From assembly GCA_964444125.1 (NCBI GenBank), contig CAYUFB010000013.1, positions 1 to 31,668 of the forward strand: a DNA stretch of 31,668 bases. The letters are read 5' to 3'. Both the position numbers and the translations under genes were made by a program. Each line of letters starts with the position of its first letter. Positions within the stretch are counted from its first letter, which is position 1. The notes beneath the pieces are model-generated. The model was not told the DNA's origin and made no database searches. It saw only the letters and a list, made by a program, of their open reading frames with translations. Origin of the DNA: CAYUFB01 sp964444125. Its GTDB lineage: Bacteria; Patescibacteriota; Dojkabacteria; B142; JAFGMG01. Shown here in pieces: positions 16,570 through 24,018 of this stretch.

Positions 16570-17187
16570 CTAAATATATTTTATCAAAACAAATCCACCA
16601 ACAAGAAGTATCAAAAACAACAATGAAAAAAGATCAAAATATTTCTCTATAGCTGATTTAATCCTTTCACCAAATACTTTGATCAACCCAGCCACAAGGA
16701 AAAATCTACCCCCACGGCCTACAATCGAAGCAATAGTAAAGGTGACTAGATTTAGTTTCGCAATTCCTGCAACTATAGTAAATACTTTGTATGGTATTGG
16801 GGTAAATCCAGCCCCAGCGACTGCCAAGAACGCATTATCATTGTACTGCTGTGTGACCTTTGAGACAAAATCCTCAAGGCCATAAGTCTCAAATATTGCC
16901 TTTCCAACCGTTTCATAAAAACTAAAACCTATCAAATACCCGAGATAAGCACCAAGGATGGATCCAACAAGAGTAATACCAGCAATCATAAATGCTTTCT
17001 TAGGCCTACTTATAGCTATGGGAATCATCAACACATCAACGGGTATAGGGAAAAAGGCACTTTCCGCCACAGCAATCACAAACAATGCAATTAGAGCATG
17101 AGTTGATTCTGCCCATTTGATAGTCCAATTATAAACTCCCTTCATCCATTTCTTCGGTAATTTGATAATTTTTTTTAATTTTTGCAC
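16570..17187 (-). CDS. VTT/DedA-type (YqaA-like) membrane protein
   Basis: 205 residues with four to five hydrophobic segments. The re-entrant loop region AESAFFPIPVDVLMIPIA and the later GAGFTPIPYKVFTIVAG segment match the paired motifs of the VTT (SNARE-associated/DedA) superfamily. The short length and the E-x-x-x-F-P-I-P pattern favour the YqaA branch. DedA relatives act in undecaprenyl-phosphate or phospholipid recycling across the membrane; the precise substrate here is not inferable. The start is GTG at 17187, with AAAG a few bases upstream as a weak ribosome site. The double-YggT gene lies 17 bp downstream. It is transcribed divergently from the patatin gene, with 92 bp between. Confidence 0.87.
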   Translation of the reverse strand: MQKLKKIIKLPKKWMKGVYNWTIKWAESTHALIALFVIAVAESAFFPIPVDVLMIPIAISRPKKAFMIAGITLVGSILGAYLGYLIGFSFYETVGKAIFETYGLEDFVSKVTQQYNDNAFLAVAGAGFTPIPYKVFTIVAGIAKLNLVTFTIASIVGRGGRFFLVAGLIKVFGERIKSAIEKYFDLFSLLFLILLVGGFVLIKYI

Positions 17188-17225
17188 TTTAAATTATTAA
17201 TAATTAATTGATACACAATATTTTC

Positions 17226-17254
17226 TTGATACTTTCGAATCTCTTGTATATCAT
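17226..17254 (+). promoter_or_regulatory. Promoter of the patatin/IMPase operon
   Basis: TTGATA (17226-17231), 17 bp, TATCAT (17249-17254). Predicted transcription start near 17261, leader about 19 nt before the ATG at 17280. The boxes are moderately close to consensus. Confidence 0.45.
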
Positions 17255-17279
17255 ATAGTAATTTAACAAAATATAACAT

Positions 17280-18077
17280 ATGCAACGAAAACAAACAAAA
17301 AAACTTGCCCTTTCTATGCGAGGCGGTGGAGCAAGAGCAGGAGCCTATTTAGGAGTGCTTGAAGCACTTGAAGAAGAGAAGATAGAAATTCATTCGATAA
17401 TTGGCGCAAGTGGTGGAGCATATATTGGGGGATTGTACGCACTTGGTAGATCAATTGAAGAAATCGAAGGACATATGGCCAGACAAACTTTTTCTAACTA
17501 TTTCGGTTGGGATGCTATTAAGGATTTCTCACTTTTTAGTGATGATAAGAGCGTCCCGTTTTTGGACATAATTACAAGGGGCAAAAAAATTCAAGACACT
17601 AAAATCAAATTATATATACAAGTAACAAACCTTGATAAACAAAAAATTGAAGTTTTTGAAAAAGGCGATTTAGCGCAAGCGATATATGCATCCATGGCGA
17701 TGCCAATACTCGTAAAGCCTTATGAGATTGATGGTATACACTATGCAGATGGTGATCTGATATCAGGCTTTGATACTAAATTCTTAAAACAAAAAGGTGC
17801 AGATGTCGTTTTAGGTCTGACTCCTATGGACATGAACTTTAAAAATAATAGAGAGGAGCATAAATCTATTTCAAGTAGAGTTATGGATATGTATGAAATG
17901 ATGATCAGGACTATCAGACAAATGGATCAAAAAATCGATCCGGTCGATCTTCTTCTAGACAACTTGGCAGATAATTCAATTGGAGTGCTTGATCTGCCTT
18001 CCGGCATAGCGCAAAGAGCTAGAGGCAAGAAAATCACCAAAAAGAATATGGATAAAATCTGGCAACTTATTTCCTAA
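17280..18077 (+). CDS. Patatin-like phospholipase (RssA-type)
   Basis: 265 residues with the complete patatin catalytic set: oxyanion loop RGGGARAGAYLG (14-25), nucleophile Ser44 in GASGG, and catalytic Asp in ADGD near 157. Such enzymes hydrolyse acyl esters of membrane lipids; the short RssA/NTE-like bacterial forms have poorly known substrates. There is no signal peptide, so it probably acts at the inner face of the membrane. The C-terminal third is helical and charged, without membrane segments. The second IMPase-family gene starts 10 bp after its stop, so the two are probably cotranscribed. A link to lipid or inositol-phosphate turnover is possible but only inferred. Confidence 0.92.
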   Translation: MQRKQTKKLALSMRGGGARAGAYLGVLEALEEEKIEIHSIIGASGGAYIGGLYALGRSIEEIEGHMARQTFSNYFGWDAIKDFSLFSDDKSVPFLDIITRGKKIQDTKIKLYIQVTNLDKQKIEVFEKGDLAQAIYASMAMPILVKPYEIDGIHYADGDLISGFDTKFLKQKGADVVLGLTPMDMNFKNNREEHKSISSRVMDMYEMMIRTIRQMDQKIDPVDLLLDNLADNSIGVLDLPSGIAQRARGKKITKKNMDKIWQLIS

Positions 18078-18087
18078 ATTTTAACTT

Positions 18088-18882
18088 TTGGCTGTGGAAG
18101 AACTAAATATTGAAGAAATTTTTACCAAAATTGCACCTGTTATTAAAGAAGCAGGGCTTATGTTGAAAACTGAGTATCTAAATAATCCTTCATATAGTTA
18201 CACGATCAAATCAAAAGGAGAAATAGTGACCAAAGCAGATAAGATAGCTGAAGAAATAATAATTTCTAATATCAAAAAACTATTTCCAGATCATGCGATT
18301 CTCTCTGAAGAAACAGGGCAAAATGACAAAAACTCTGATTATCTTTGGATTGTAGATCCTCTAGATGGTACGACAAATTTCGCAATGAAAAACCCGTTCT
18401 TCAACACAACCGTATCGCTTGTATATAAAAATGAAATTGTTTTGGGCCTTGTGTATGCACCGATATTTGAAGAGTTTTATTATGCTATAAAAGGCAAAGG
18501 TGCATTTTTAAATTCCAACCCACTAGCAATCTCTGAAATTTTGTCATTTGAGCAAGGATTACATGCTTTCTGTTATGGACCTGGAGATGAGGCAAGATCT
18601 CAGGCAGCAGATTATTACAAAAAATCACTTCTTGCAGGCCTACAGACAAGGCAACTTGGAGCTGCAGCACTCGAACTTGCTAGAATTAGTGCAGGTACTT
18701 TGTCCTCCATGGTAATTCCAAACGCAAATCCATGGGATATTGCAGCAGGAGTATTAGTTGTAACCGAAGCAGGTGGAATTGTTACTGACATTGAAGGTAA
18801 GAAATTTGATATAAACAAACAAAATGGCATAATCGCTGGGGCCAATGAAGAAATTATCAATAAAGTCTTGAAACTTTTATGA
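18088..18882 (+). CDS. Inositol-monophosphatase-family phosphatase (second copy, SuhB-like)
   Basis: 264 residues with all three metal motifs in classical form: LSEETG (Glu74/Glu75), DPLDGT at 90-95, and NPWDIAAG near 213. This is closer to SuhB/IMPase than the paralog at 4879-5637, which has lost WDxAAG. It dephosphorylates inositol-1-phosphate or a related sugar phosphate. The first in-frame start is TTG at 18088, giving MAVEELN; GTG at 18094 is an equally credible start. Neither has a Shine-Dalgarno. It is cotranscribed with the patatin gene and overlaps the convergent AbiEii-like gene by 6 bp. Confidence 0.92.
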   Translation: MAVEELNIEEIFTKIAPVIKEAGLMLKTEYLNNPSYSYTIKSKGEIVTKADKIAEEIIISNIKKLFPDHAILSEETGQNDKNSDYLWIVDPLDGTTNFAMKNPFFNTTVSLVYKNEIVLGLVYAPIFEEFYYAIKGKGAFLNSNPLAISEILSFEQGLHAFCYGPGDEARSQAADYYKKSLLAGLQTRQLGAAALELARISAGTLSSMVIPNANPWDIAAGVLVVTEAGGIVTDIEGKKFDINKQNGIIAGANEEIINKVLKLL

Positions 18883-19506
18883 TATTGCCACTTTGAGATG
18901 CTTCATTAATTTGGATTCTACTAAATCAATAGCTTCCTGCCAGATTAAATCTTTAAGCATAACTGGTTCTGGAGAATTATCTATTGATTCCTTATCGAGT
19001 AATTTCTTGAAACTATCATAAGCATTAAAACTCAAGTCCGGATAGGCTTTTTCGAAAACATCAAGTAGATTTTCCAACTTGATGAGATTTTGATCCAGAA
19101 AAAATAGATCCACAATATCTTTTTTGGTAGTTCGTCCTTGCAAAGCAAGCAGCTTCATCAATCCAATATCAAGTGGATCTGCGAATCTAATACCATCTAT
19201 GGTTATCAATTTTTTTTGTCTTGGATAAGCAAAATACATAAACATCACTTTTATTCCATCTATCACGACTTCTATATAATTATTTTGAATTGAGATTGTA
19301 TTTTGTATATGTGGCAACACGTGAGATAACGAATTTGGAAATTCAGCCTGAGAGAAAAAGTCCAGATCTATAGATTTTCTGTGACCAAGCATCAAGGCAA
19401 GCGCAGTACCACCAGCTAGATAGAAATCGCCAAATTCCTCTTTGTTTAATATTTCTATTAATAGTTTAAGGGTAAGGTCATCAACGACCTCTCTATGAAT
19501 TTGCAT
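18877..19506 (-). CDS. AbiEii-like nucleotidyltransferase (toxin-type)
   Basis: A nucleotidyltransferase of the AbiEii/AbiGII family. Key residues are YLAGGTALALMLGHRKSIDLDFFS (about residues 30-53 from the chosen start), with the G-G...D-x-D catalytic pattern. Further on, the helix LMKLLALQGRTTKKD and DIVDLFFLD are typical of the family. Related proteins (AbiEii, MenT) modify tRNA and act as toxins in type IV toxin-antitoxin systems. I chose the ATG at 19506 (MQIHREVVDD). The frame also runs up to 19572, but those 22 extra residues are unlike the family. The start overlaps the upstream partner gene by 14 bp, so translation is coupled. No AbiEi-type wHTH antitoxin is present. Confidence 0.85.
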   Translation of the reverse strand: MQIHREVVDDLTLKLLIEILNKEEFGDFYLAGGTALALMLGHRKSIDLDFFSQAEFPNSLSHVLPHIQNTISIQNNYIEVVIDGIKVMFMYFAYPRQKKLITIDGIRFADPLDIGLMKLLALQGRTTKKDIVDLFFLDQNLIKLENLLDVFEKAYPDLSFNAYDSFKKLLDKESIDNSPEPVMLKDLIWQEAIDLVESKLMKHLKVAIS

Positions 19507-19747
19507 AATTATCCAGATATGATTTCCAAAATGAAGCAGTTTGAGTTGAAATATTCGAAGAAGTAAAGACAATCTTAGAAATTTCCTCAGCAGAATACAC
19601 TTTAAACATTATCTTAATTGCCAATAAATTTCCTTTTTCCAGAATTCTAGAGATAATAAATTCTTTGTGCACGCTTCTTTCCAACCTGTTAGTATCAACA
19701 TCCCAGAACAAAAATTTATATTGTGAAAGCAAAGAAGAAAAATCCAT
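19493..19747 (-). CDS. Small partner protein (DUF6922-like) of the AbiEii-like gene
   Basis: 84 residues. The pattern LFWDVDTNRLERSVHKEFII...RILEKGN...EEISKIV...TASFWKSYL resembles a small helical family, called here DUF6922-like from memory, that is often found directly before AbiEii-type nucleotidyltransferases. It begins with ATG at 19747 and overlaps the toxin-like gene by 14 bp, the usual arrangement for an antitoxin-toxin pair. Its role as antitoxin is inference from position; it lacks an obvious DNA-binding helix-turn-helix. Some stress on the cell may be buffered by this pair, but nothing in the sequence shows the trigger. Confidence 0.7.
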   Translation of the reverse strand: MDFSSLLSQYKFLFWDVDTNRLERSVHKEFIISRILEKGNLLAIKIMFKVYSAEEISKIVFTSSNISTQTASFWKSYLDNYANS

Positions 19748-19780
19748 TAGTACAATATAGAGAAAAGAAAGAATAGTTAC

Positions 19781-19875
19781 AAGTGTTGAGTCGTGAGTGT
19801 TGAGTAGAAATAAATAGTTTTACTTATTATTGCCTCTTACCCACCGCTATTAACTCAAAACTCATCACTCTGGGC
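19781..19875. repeat. Imperfect inverted-repeat element upstream of metK
   Basis: GAGTGTTGAGT (19794-19804) and ACTCAAAACTC (about 19853-19863) are near-complementary arms (10 of 11), with further GAGTCGTGAGT / ATCACTC words outside. The segment AACTCAAAACTCATCACTC (19852-19870) recurs with one change at 12038-12056. It ends 14 bp before the metK -10 box. Confidence 0.65.
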
Positions 19876-19881
19876 TTTCTA

Positions 19882-19890
19882 TGCTATAAT
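19882..19890 (+). promoter_or_regulatory. metK extended -10 promoter
   Basis: TGCTATAAT, identical to the uvrA element. Predicted transcription start near 19897 and a leader of about 19 nt before the ATG at 19916. This leaves no room for a SAM riboswitch. Confidence 0.65.
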
Positions 19891-19915
19891 TTCCCTTGAA
19901 TTTATCAATTTCTAA

Positions 19916-20875
19916 ATGTACAAAACAGCTGAAACAGTCACACCACTGCATCCGGATAAAATCTGCGATCAAGTTTCAGATACCATACTCGATCATTTCC
20001 TGAAAGATGATCCCAAAGCTAGAGTTGCAGTTGAGACAATGGGTAAGGGCAACGATATATACATAGTCGGAGAAGTCACCAGCACAGTAGAATTAGATAT
20101 ACCAGAAATTGTAAGAAATGCAGGACTTGGACTAGAAGACTTTGATATCAAGGTTAATCTGTCACAACAAAGTGGATTTATCGCACAAGGAGTCGATACC
20201 GGAGGAGCAGGAGACCAAGGAATCATGGTTGGATACGCTACAAATGAGACAAGAGAGTTGATGCCCAAAGAAGTTATGCTCTCAAGAAAACTTGCCAAAA
20301 AGATCTTCGATGAAGAGAAAGAGACTGATGGCAAAACGCAAGTAACTATAGAAAATGATCAGATCAAAACAGTTGTAGCAAGTTTTCAAAACATTTCCGG
20401 TACTAGACTGAAAGAAATTGTCAAAGAGTTATACCCCGAAGTTGAGACAATTCATACAAATCCTGCAGGAGACTGGCAAATCGGTGGCCTTGTCGCAGAT
20501 GCTGGACTTACTGGTAGGAAAATTATTGTAGACGCTTACGGTCCTAGAATCCCAGTTGGAGGAGGAGCGTTTTCTGGCAAAGATCCAACCAAAGTCGATA
20601 GAAGTGGAGCATACATGGCAAGAAGGATTGCTGTAGACTATCTCAAAACAAAAGGTGCAAATGAAGTCTATGTGTATCTAGCATACTCAATAGGAGTGGC
20701 AGAGCCCGTTCAAGCTATTGCAGTTATCGATGGTATTGAAGAAAGTATAATTGGATATAATCTGACTCCAAAAGGAATAATTGACTTTCTTGATCTACAA
20801 AAACCACAATATGCACAAACCGCCAGATGGGGACATTTTGGGAATAACTTCAAGTGGGACGGAAAAGAGCGTTGA
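19916..20875 (+). CDS. metK: S-adenosylmethionine synthetase, compact form
   Basis: Makes SAM from methionine and ATP. Catalytic motifs are present: HPDKICDQ (12-19), GGAGDQGIMVGYA (about 95-107), DGKTQVT, DAGLTGRKIIVD, and GGAFSGKDPTKVDRSGAYMARR. At 319 residues it is about 65 shorter than the usual 380-400. The N terminus begins right at the first motif, the middle domain is trimmed around residues 145-180, and the C terminus lacks the usual extension after GHFG. Such trimming is typical of reduced genomes. The glycine normally before HPDK is Leu here. The start is supported by the consensus extended -10 26 bp upstream. The stop is TGA. It is monocistronic and flanked on both sides by inverted-repeat words. 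Confidence 0.96.
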   Translation: MYKTAETVTPLHPDKICDQVSDTILDHFLKDDPKARVAVETMGKGNDIYIVGEVTSTVELDIPEIVRNAGLGLEDFDIKVNLSQQSGFIAQGVDTGGAGDQGIMVGYATNETRELMPKEVMLSRKLAKKIFDEEKETDGKTQVTIENDQIKTVVASFQNISGTRLKEIVKELYPEVETIHTNPAGDWQIGGLVADAGLTGRKIIVDAYGPRIPVGGGAFSGKDPTKVDRSGAYMARRIAVDYLKTKGANEVYVYLAYSIGVAEPVQAIAVIDGIEESIIGYNLTPKGIIDFLDLQKPQYAQTARWGHFGNNFKWDGKER

Positions 20876-21066
20876 GCAATGAGTATTGAGCTGTGAGTCG
20901 AGCGTTTCGACTATTGAATAGTGAATCTTGAGTGGGAAGTATTGAGCTAAGAGGGGAAATTTATAAGTGATATAAATTCTAACCGCAATTATTGCTGAAT
21001 GCTATTTGCTCAAGACTCAAAGCTCCTGCCTACGCTGAAGCTTCGGCAGGCAAGCAGTGCTCAATG
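20870..21066. repeat. Inverted word repeat downstream of metK
   Basis: GAGTATTGAGC (20881-20891) matches the complement of GCTCAAGACTC (21008-21018) in 10 of 11 bases. Further TTGAGCAATGAG, GTGAGTCGAG and CTTGAGTGGG words fill 20870-20960, and TGCTCAATGC closes it. The middle (20961-21000) is plain AT-rich sequence. No gene is present between metK and the broken nucleotidyltransferase. Confidence 0.65.
21025..21050. repeat. GC-rich palindromic repeat (REP-like)
   Basis: CCTGCC (21025-21030) and GGCAGG (21045-21050) bracket the self-complementary GAAGCTTC. In one plus-strand frame it reads PAYAEASAG, a translation I associate with intergenic repeats of Patescibacteria (recalled, not searched). 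It differs sharply in base composition from its surroundings. Confidence 0.65.
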
Positions 21067-21612
21067 CTTATTTCTTTCAAGCCACTCGTAAAATTCGCTT
21101 TCTGTTCTAACACCATCATCCAGATAAGCATTGTACAAATCTACGCTCGAAAATTTCTTGTGATAATCAGGATTATTTACTAATTTTGATTTCAAGCTAA
21201 GCAATTCGTTTTTATCTATATCCTTTAGTTTCAAGGCCAAGTCTCGATTTTTCGTCAGTTCTTTTGAGGCATTTTCTTTATTCATCACCCAAAGATCAAT
21301 TTTCCAACCTTGAATATATAAACCCACCCAAACTCCAATTGGTCTTGTTGTATTCTTTGCTTCAAAGTTATCTTCATTTTTTATTTCCTCAAACCTTAGT
21401 TTAGCCTTTAATTCCTCAATTAATTTAGTTATTTCATCTTTATCATATTTATCGAGATCTAGAACCAAATCAAAATCTCGTCATGCCATAAGATCATAAA
21501 CATAACTACCTACAATGTGTACCTCGCCAAATTCGTCGAGTAGCCCAAACAAACCTATATCTGAGCTCAGATTATCAATCTCTTTTTTAGTTGGTGGTTT
21601 ATATTTACCATA
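21061..21612 (-). pseudogene. Broken nucleotidyltransferase (TGA for Trp; frame break at an A-run)
   Basis: The intact part (21468-21061, 135 codons) starts just after the catalytic region. Reading upstream in the same frame gives EFGEVHIVGSYVYDLMA, then TGA at 21483-21481, then RDFDLVLDL. In this family of GS...DxD nucleotidyltransferases the motif is usually LMVWRDID, so the TGA stands where Trp (TGG) is expected. Further up, the frame has no start codon. An ATG at 21612 in another frame (MVNINHQLKK) joins it by a -1 change at AAAAAAG (21588-21582). The end, YLDDGVRTESEFYEWLERN, fits the family. Since TGA is a true stop for metK, this is decay rather than recoding. Confidence 0.75.
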
Positions 21613-21647
21613 TGTTTATTATTAGAAATTATCACGAATATTATACT

Positions 21648-22883
21648 TTATAATTCTAACAAGTCACGAATCTCCTTTTCTATTGTGGGATTAAATCCAG
21701 AATACGCCTTATTTTTGACGAAAATGATCGGATAGTATTCAAAGGAATCCGATACTCCTATGCTATTTGTAAATTTTGCTTGATAAGAATTAAGCTGTGA
21801 GTAATAGTCATCATCAGTATTAAGCACTTGCTTGTAACTTATATTATTTGTATTCAAAAAATACAAAGCATCCTTGCACATCGAACCAGTATTATTATGA
21901 AAAATCACTAAATCAGTTTCTTCCTTTTGCACACTGCCAGACGAATTTGATTGAGCGTTTAGATCATCAACTCTACAAGGATTGACAACATCTTCCTCTT
22001 CATCATATGGTATAGCTGGCCTAATTTTCTCGGGTGTATATGGTGCATTCGTATTTACCGGAATTTGCCAAGTTGGCATCACTTTATCAACTTGCCCCAA
22101 AGTATCAAGATCAACCCAATCTACATCATAATTATCCCAAAAATTATGCCACATTTCATTCCATCTAGCTTTCTGGCCACCAATATATGTATGAGATACT
22201 CCGATAAATTTATCTTCCTGGATAGCCCTCTCGTATTCTCTAGTCATATCCTCAGGGCTTCCAGATCTCTCATAGAAACTATAATCACAAAAACTACCGT
22301 ATTTAAATTCAGGAACATCAATATTTGAGACAGAAATAATTTTCACATTATATTCTTCTGGCTTATATATTGTTGTAGCAAGTTCTGTAGTACCTCTTGC
22401 CGTTATGTATTCGATCCCTAATTCATCAGCAATCTTAAGAGTGTTTTCATCTGAAGCCATATATCTAGAACTAATAATTCTGACATCCACTCCAAGTGAG
22501 GATTTGATCTTTGTAATCATATCGTTAATTATTGAGTATTGTTCATCATAAGGTATATCCCAAAACGGTTTTGGGTCATAGGAAGCTGCAATTTCAATAT
22601 TGCCGGACTTTAGTACCTCCTTGATTACATCTTTATTCTTCTCAGCAAAATCTCCATTAATCAACAAAATTCCATTAATATTTCTTTCTTTCATATCATT
22701 TACCATATTTACAAGTCCATCAGTATTTTTAAACTCAATTAATAACATCATTGCTTGAGGTCTAGTAGTTTCAATCTCATTATCTGTATCACAGCCATAC
22801 TTTCTGACTACAAAGAAAGTCATTAGCACGGCAAATGCGATAATAAAGACAAGCAAAGATATTGTGACAATATTTTTTCGCAT
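21648..22883 (-). CDS. Membrane-anchored deacetylase-like/glutaredoxin-like fusion
   Basis: 411 residues. An N-terminal hydrophobic segment (about 6-27) followed by RKYGCD suggests a membrane anchor with the rest outside. Residues about 40-255 resemble a polysaccharide-deacetylase-type barrel (LLIEF, INGILLINGDFAEKN, IAASYDP, IIDVP-like strands). The usual TFDDG and HxxxH metal motifs are not there, so it may be inactive or very divergent. A Pro-rich linker leads to a glutaredoxin/thioredoxin-like end (about 325-411): LVIFHNNTGSMCKDALYFL, YPIIFVKN and GFNP, with one active-site-type Cys (GSMC, about 336) instead of CxxC. It is directly downstream (33 bp) of an arsR-type repressor, which suggests control by metal, arsenite or redox state. 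Confidence 0.75.
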   Translation of the reverse strand: MRKNIVTISLLVFIIAFAVLMTFFVVRKYGCDTDNEIETTRPQAMMLLIEFKNTDGLVNMVNDMKERNINGILLINGDFAEKNKDVIKEVLKSGNIEIAASYDPKPFWDIPYDEQYSIINDMITKIKSSLGVDVRIISSRYMASDENTLKIADELGIEYITARGTTELATTIYKPEEYNVKIISVSNIDVPEFKYGSFCDYSFYERSGSPEDMTREYERAIQEDKFIGVSHTYIGGQKARWNEMWHNFWDNYDVDWVDLDTLGQVDKVMPTWQIPVNTNAPYTPEKIRPAIPYDEEEDVVNPCRVDDLNAQSNSSGSVQKEETDLVIFHNNTGSMCKDALYFLNTNNISYKQVLNTDDDYYSQLNSYQAKFTNSIGVSDSFEYYPIIFVKNKAYSGFNPTIEKEIRDLLEL

Positions 22884-22916
22884 GATAATTTAGATAATAA
22901 GTAAATTTAGACTAAT

Positions 22917-23189
22917 TTAATAAACAATATCTAACAAACTCTCAATATCTTGACGCTTACTTTCGTTTATCCTGTAAGCTATGTGTTTACCTGTTCTGTT
23001 AGATTCGATATAGCCAAAATCAACTAATGTTTTTAAATGATGAGACATCAAGTTGTGCTTGAGTCCAGTACACTTAACCAATTGACACACACAAGTCTCT
23101 TTTTCTTGAAGTAATTTCAAAATCTCTATTTTGTTGGGAACCAATAATTTTTGAAGTTGACTGATTTTTGTTGAAGTAACTTGATTCAT
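22917..23189 (-). CDS. ArsR/SmtB-family repressor
   Basis: About 90 residues of winged helix-turn-helix. The segment ETCVCQLVKCTGLKHNLMSHHLKTL contains the ArsR-type Cys pair (CVC) at the start of the recognition helix-turn-helix, as in arsenite/antimonite sensors. A wing with GKHIAYRI follows. I prefer the ATG at 23189 (MNQVTS). A TTG at 23198 would add three residues but lies inside the operator palindrome. It has its own strong promoter (TTGACA, 17 bp, TATGAT), and an inverted repeat covers the transcription start, so it should repress itself and the 411-residue gene behind it. The inducer is not proven; three Cys in the region suggest a soft metal or As(III). Confidence 0.9.
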   Translation of the reverse strand: MNQVTSTKISQLQKLLVPNKIEILKLLQEKETCVCQLVKCTGLKHNLMSHHLKTLVDFGYIESNRTGKHIAYRINESKRQDIESLLDIVY

Positions 23190-23191
23190 AT

Positions 23192-23211
23192 ATTTCAATG
23201 AGTATTGAAAT
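23192..23211 (-). promoter_or_regulatory. ArsR operator palindrome
   Basis: ATTTCAAT, GAGT, ATTGAAAT: a perfect 8-bp inverted repeat around a 4-bp centre, lying between the -10 box and the start codon and covering the expected transcription start (about 23206). This is the classic site for an autoregulating ArsR dimer. Confidence 0.75.
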
Positions 23212-23212
23212 A

Positions 23213-23241
23213 ATCATAAACAAAATTATTTTGCTTGTCAA
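23213..23241 (-). promoter_or_regulatory. arsR promoter, near-consensus
   Basis: TTGACA (23241-23236), 17 bp, TATGAT (23218-23213) on the minus strand. It is the best -35/-10 pair in the window. The remaining 130 bp up to 23370 contain no gene that I can see. Confidence 0.75.
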
Positions 23242-23370
23242 TATTTATTATAAATACACTCCCAGATAAAAAAAGCATAATTAAGCACACCCTTAACAGC
23301 GAAATAGGTATATCATAGTATAAATCGCCTGAAGTATAGAAAAAAGTACTTCCAAAAACATAAATAGGAT

Positions 23371-24018
23371 TTATAGATAATTTATATCAATATTTAATTC
23401 TCTTTCTATTGAAGTGAATATATCTTGTAAGAGAAGACTACTCATTGCCTCTTTCATACCCCGGATATAATCAAGATCAACAATTGTGTTTGAATTATCT
23501 TTGACCCATGGATTTAATCCTGACATAATCCGCTTTATTTCATCTTTCAAAACATTTATTTGAAAAGAAGATACCTCAACAACTATACCATCAGGATAGC
23601 TATAATCCCTTGGATCCATTCGAAGCGAATCAGGCATTTTACGATAATCAGGACATACATTATAGTCTGGCACACTTCCTGATTCATCAAATCCATCAAT
23701 TGACCTGACCGTACTTTCATTATGAGAATGAAATGAATAATTCAATACTGGATAATCAGCAAAAACAATTTTATTAGACTGGGTATGGAGCATATTATTC
23801 AATAATCTGGCCATCTTGGCCAACTCATTTATACCAAGCATCTGATAAATATCCGCATAGGCACTCAACTTCATTGTATTTGCGACAATATCATCAGGAC
23901 TATTAAATCTACGAAGATGAATAAGAAATGCAGTATGAAAGGAGTCATTCAACAACTTCCCTGTCAAAGATAATCCATATTGATCGTTTGTCTCAATATT
24001 GGCTGATATCATGATCAT
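23371..24018 (-). CDS. Unknown protein, downstream member of a tandem paralog pair
   Basis: 215 residues, no known family. It aligns with the upstream neighbour over most of its length. Shared blocks are a helical region (MLGINELAKMARLLN here, IFGITEMADNIDLLN there), D-x-P-x-LNY, then GFDESGSVP...CPDY, D-Y-x-YPD/N, and a C-terminal helix ending near DIFTSIERELNIDINYL. The conserved G-[FY]-D-[ES]-[ST]-GSVP-x5-CPDY block looks like a binding or active site, but I cannot name one. It is soluble and acidic. Starts MIMISANIE at 24018 and overlaps the upstream gene by 26 bp; the ATG at 24012 is also possible. Translation is probably coupled. Confidence 0.75.
   Translation of the reverse strand: MIMISANIETNDQYGLSLTGKLLNDSFHTAFLIHLRRFNSPDDIVANTMKLSAYADIYQMLGINELAKMARLLNNMLHTQSNKIVFADYPVLNYSFHSHNESTVRSIDGFDESGSVPDYNVCPDYRKMPDSLRMDPRDYSYPDGIVVEVSSFQINVLKDEIKRIMSGLNPWVKDNSNTIVDLDYIRGMKEAMSSLLLQDIFTSIERELNIDINYL

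Noticed and set aside
19860..19915. SAM riboswitch upstream of metK
   Set aside because: The -10 box leaves a leader of about 19 nt, too short for any known SAM riboswitch.
21469..21647. UGA recoded as Trp or Gly in this organism
   Set aside because: metK and the second IMPase gene end with TGA at the expected protein end, and the long genes contain no in-frame TGA. The single case is better read as decay.
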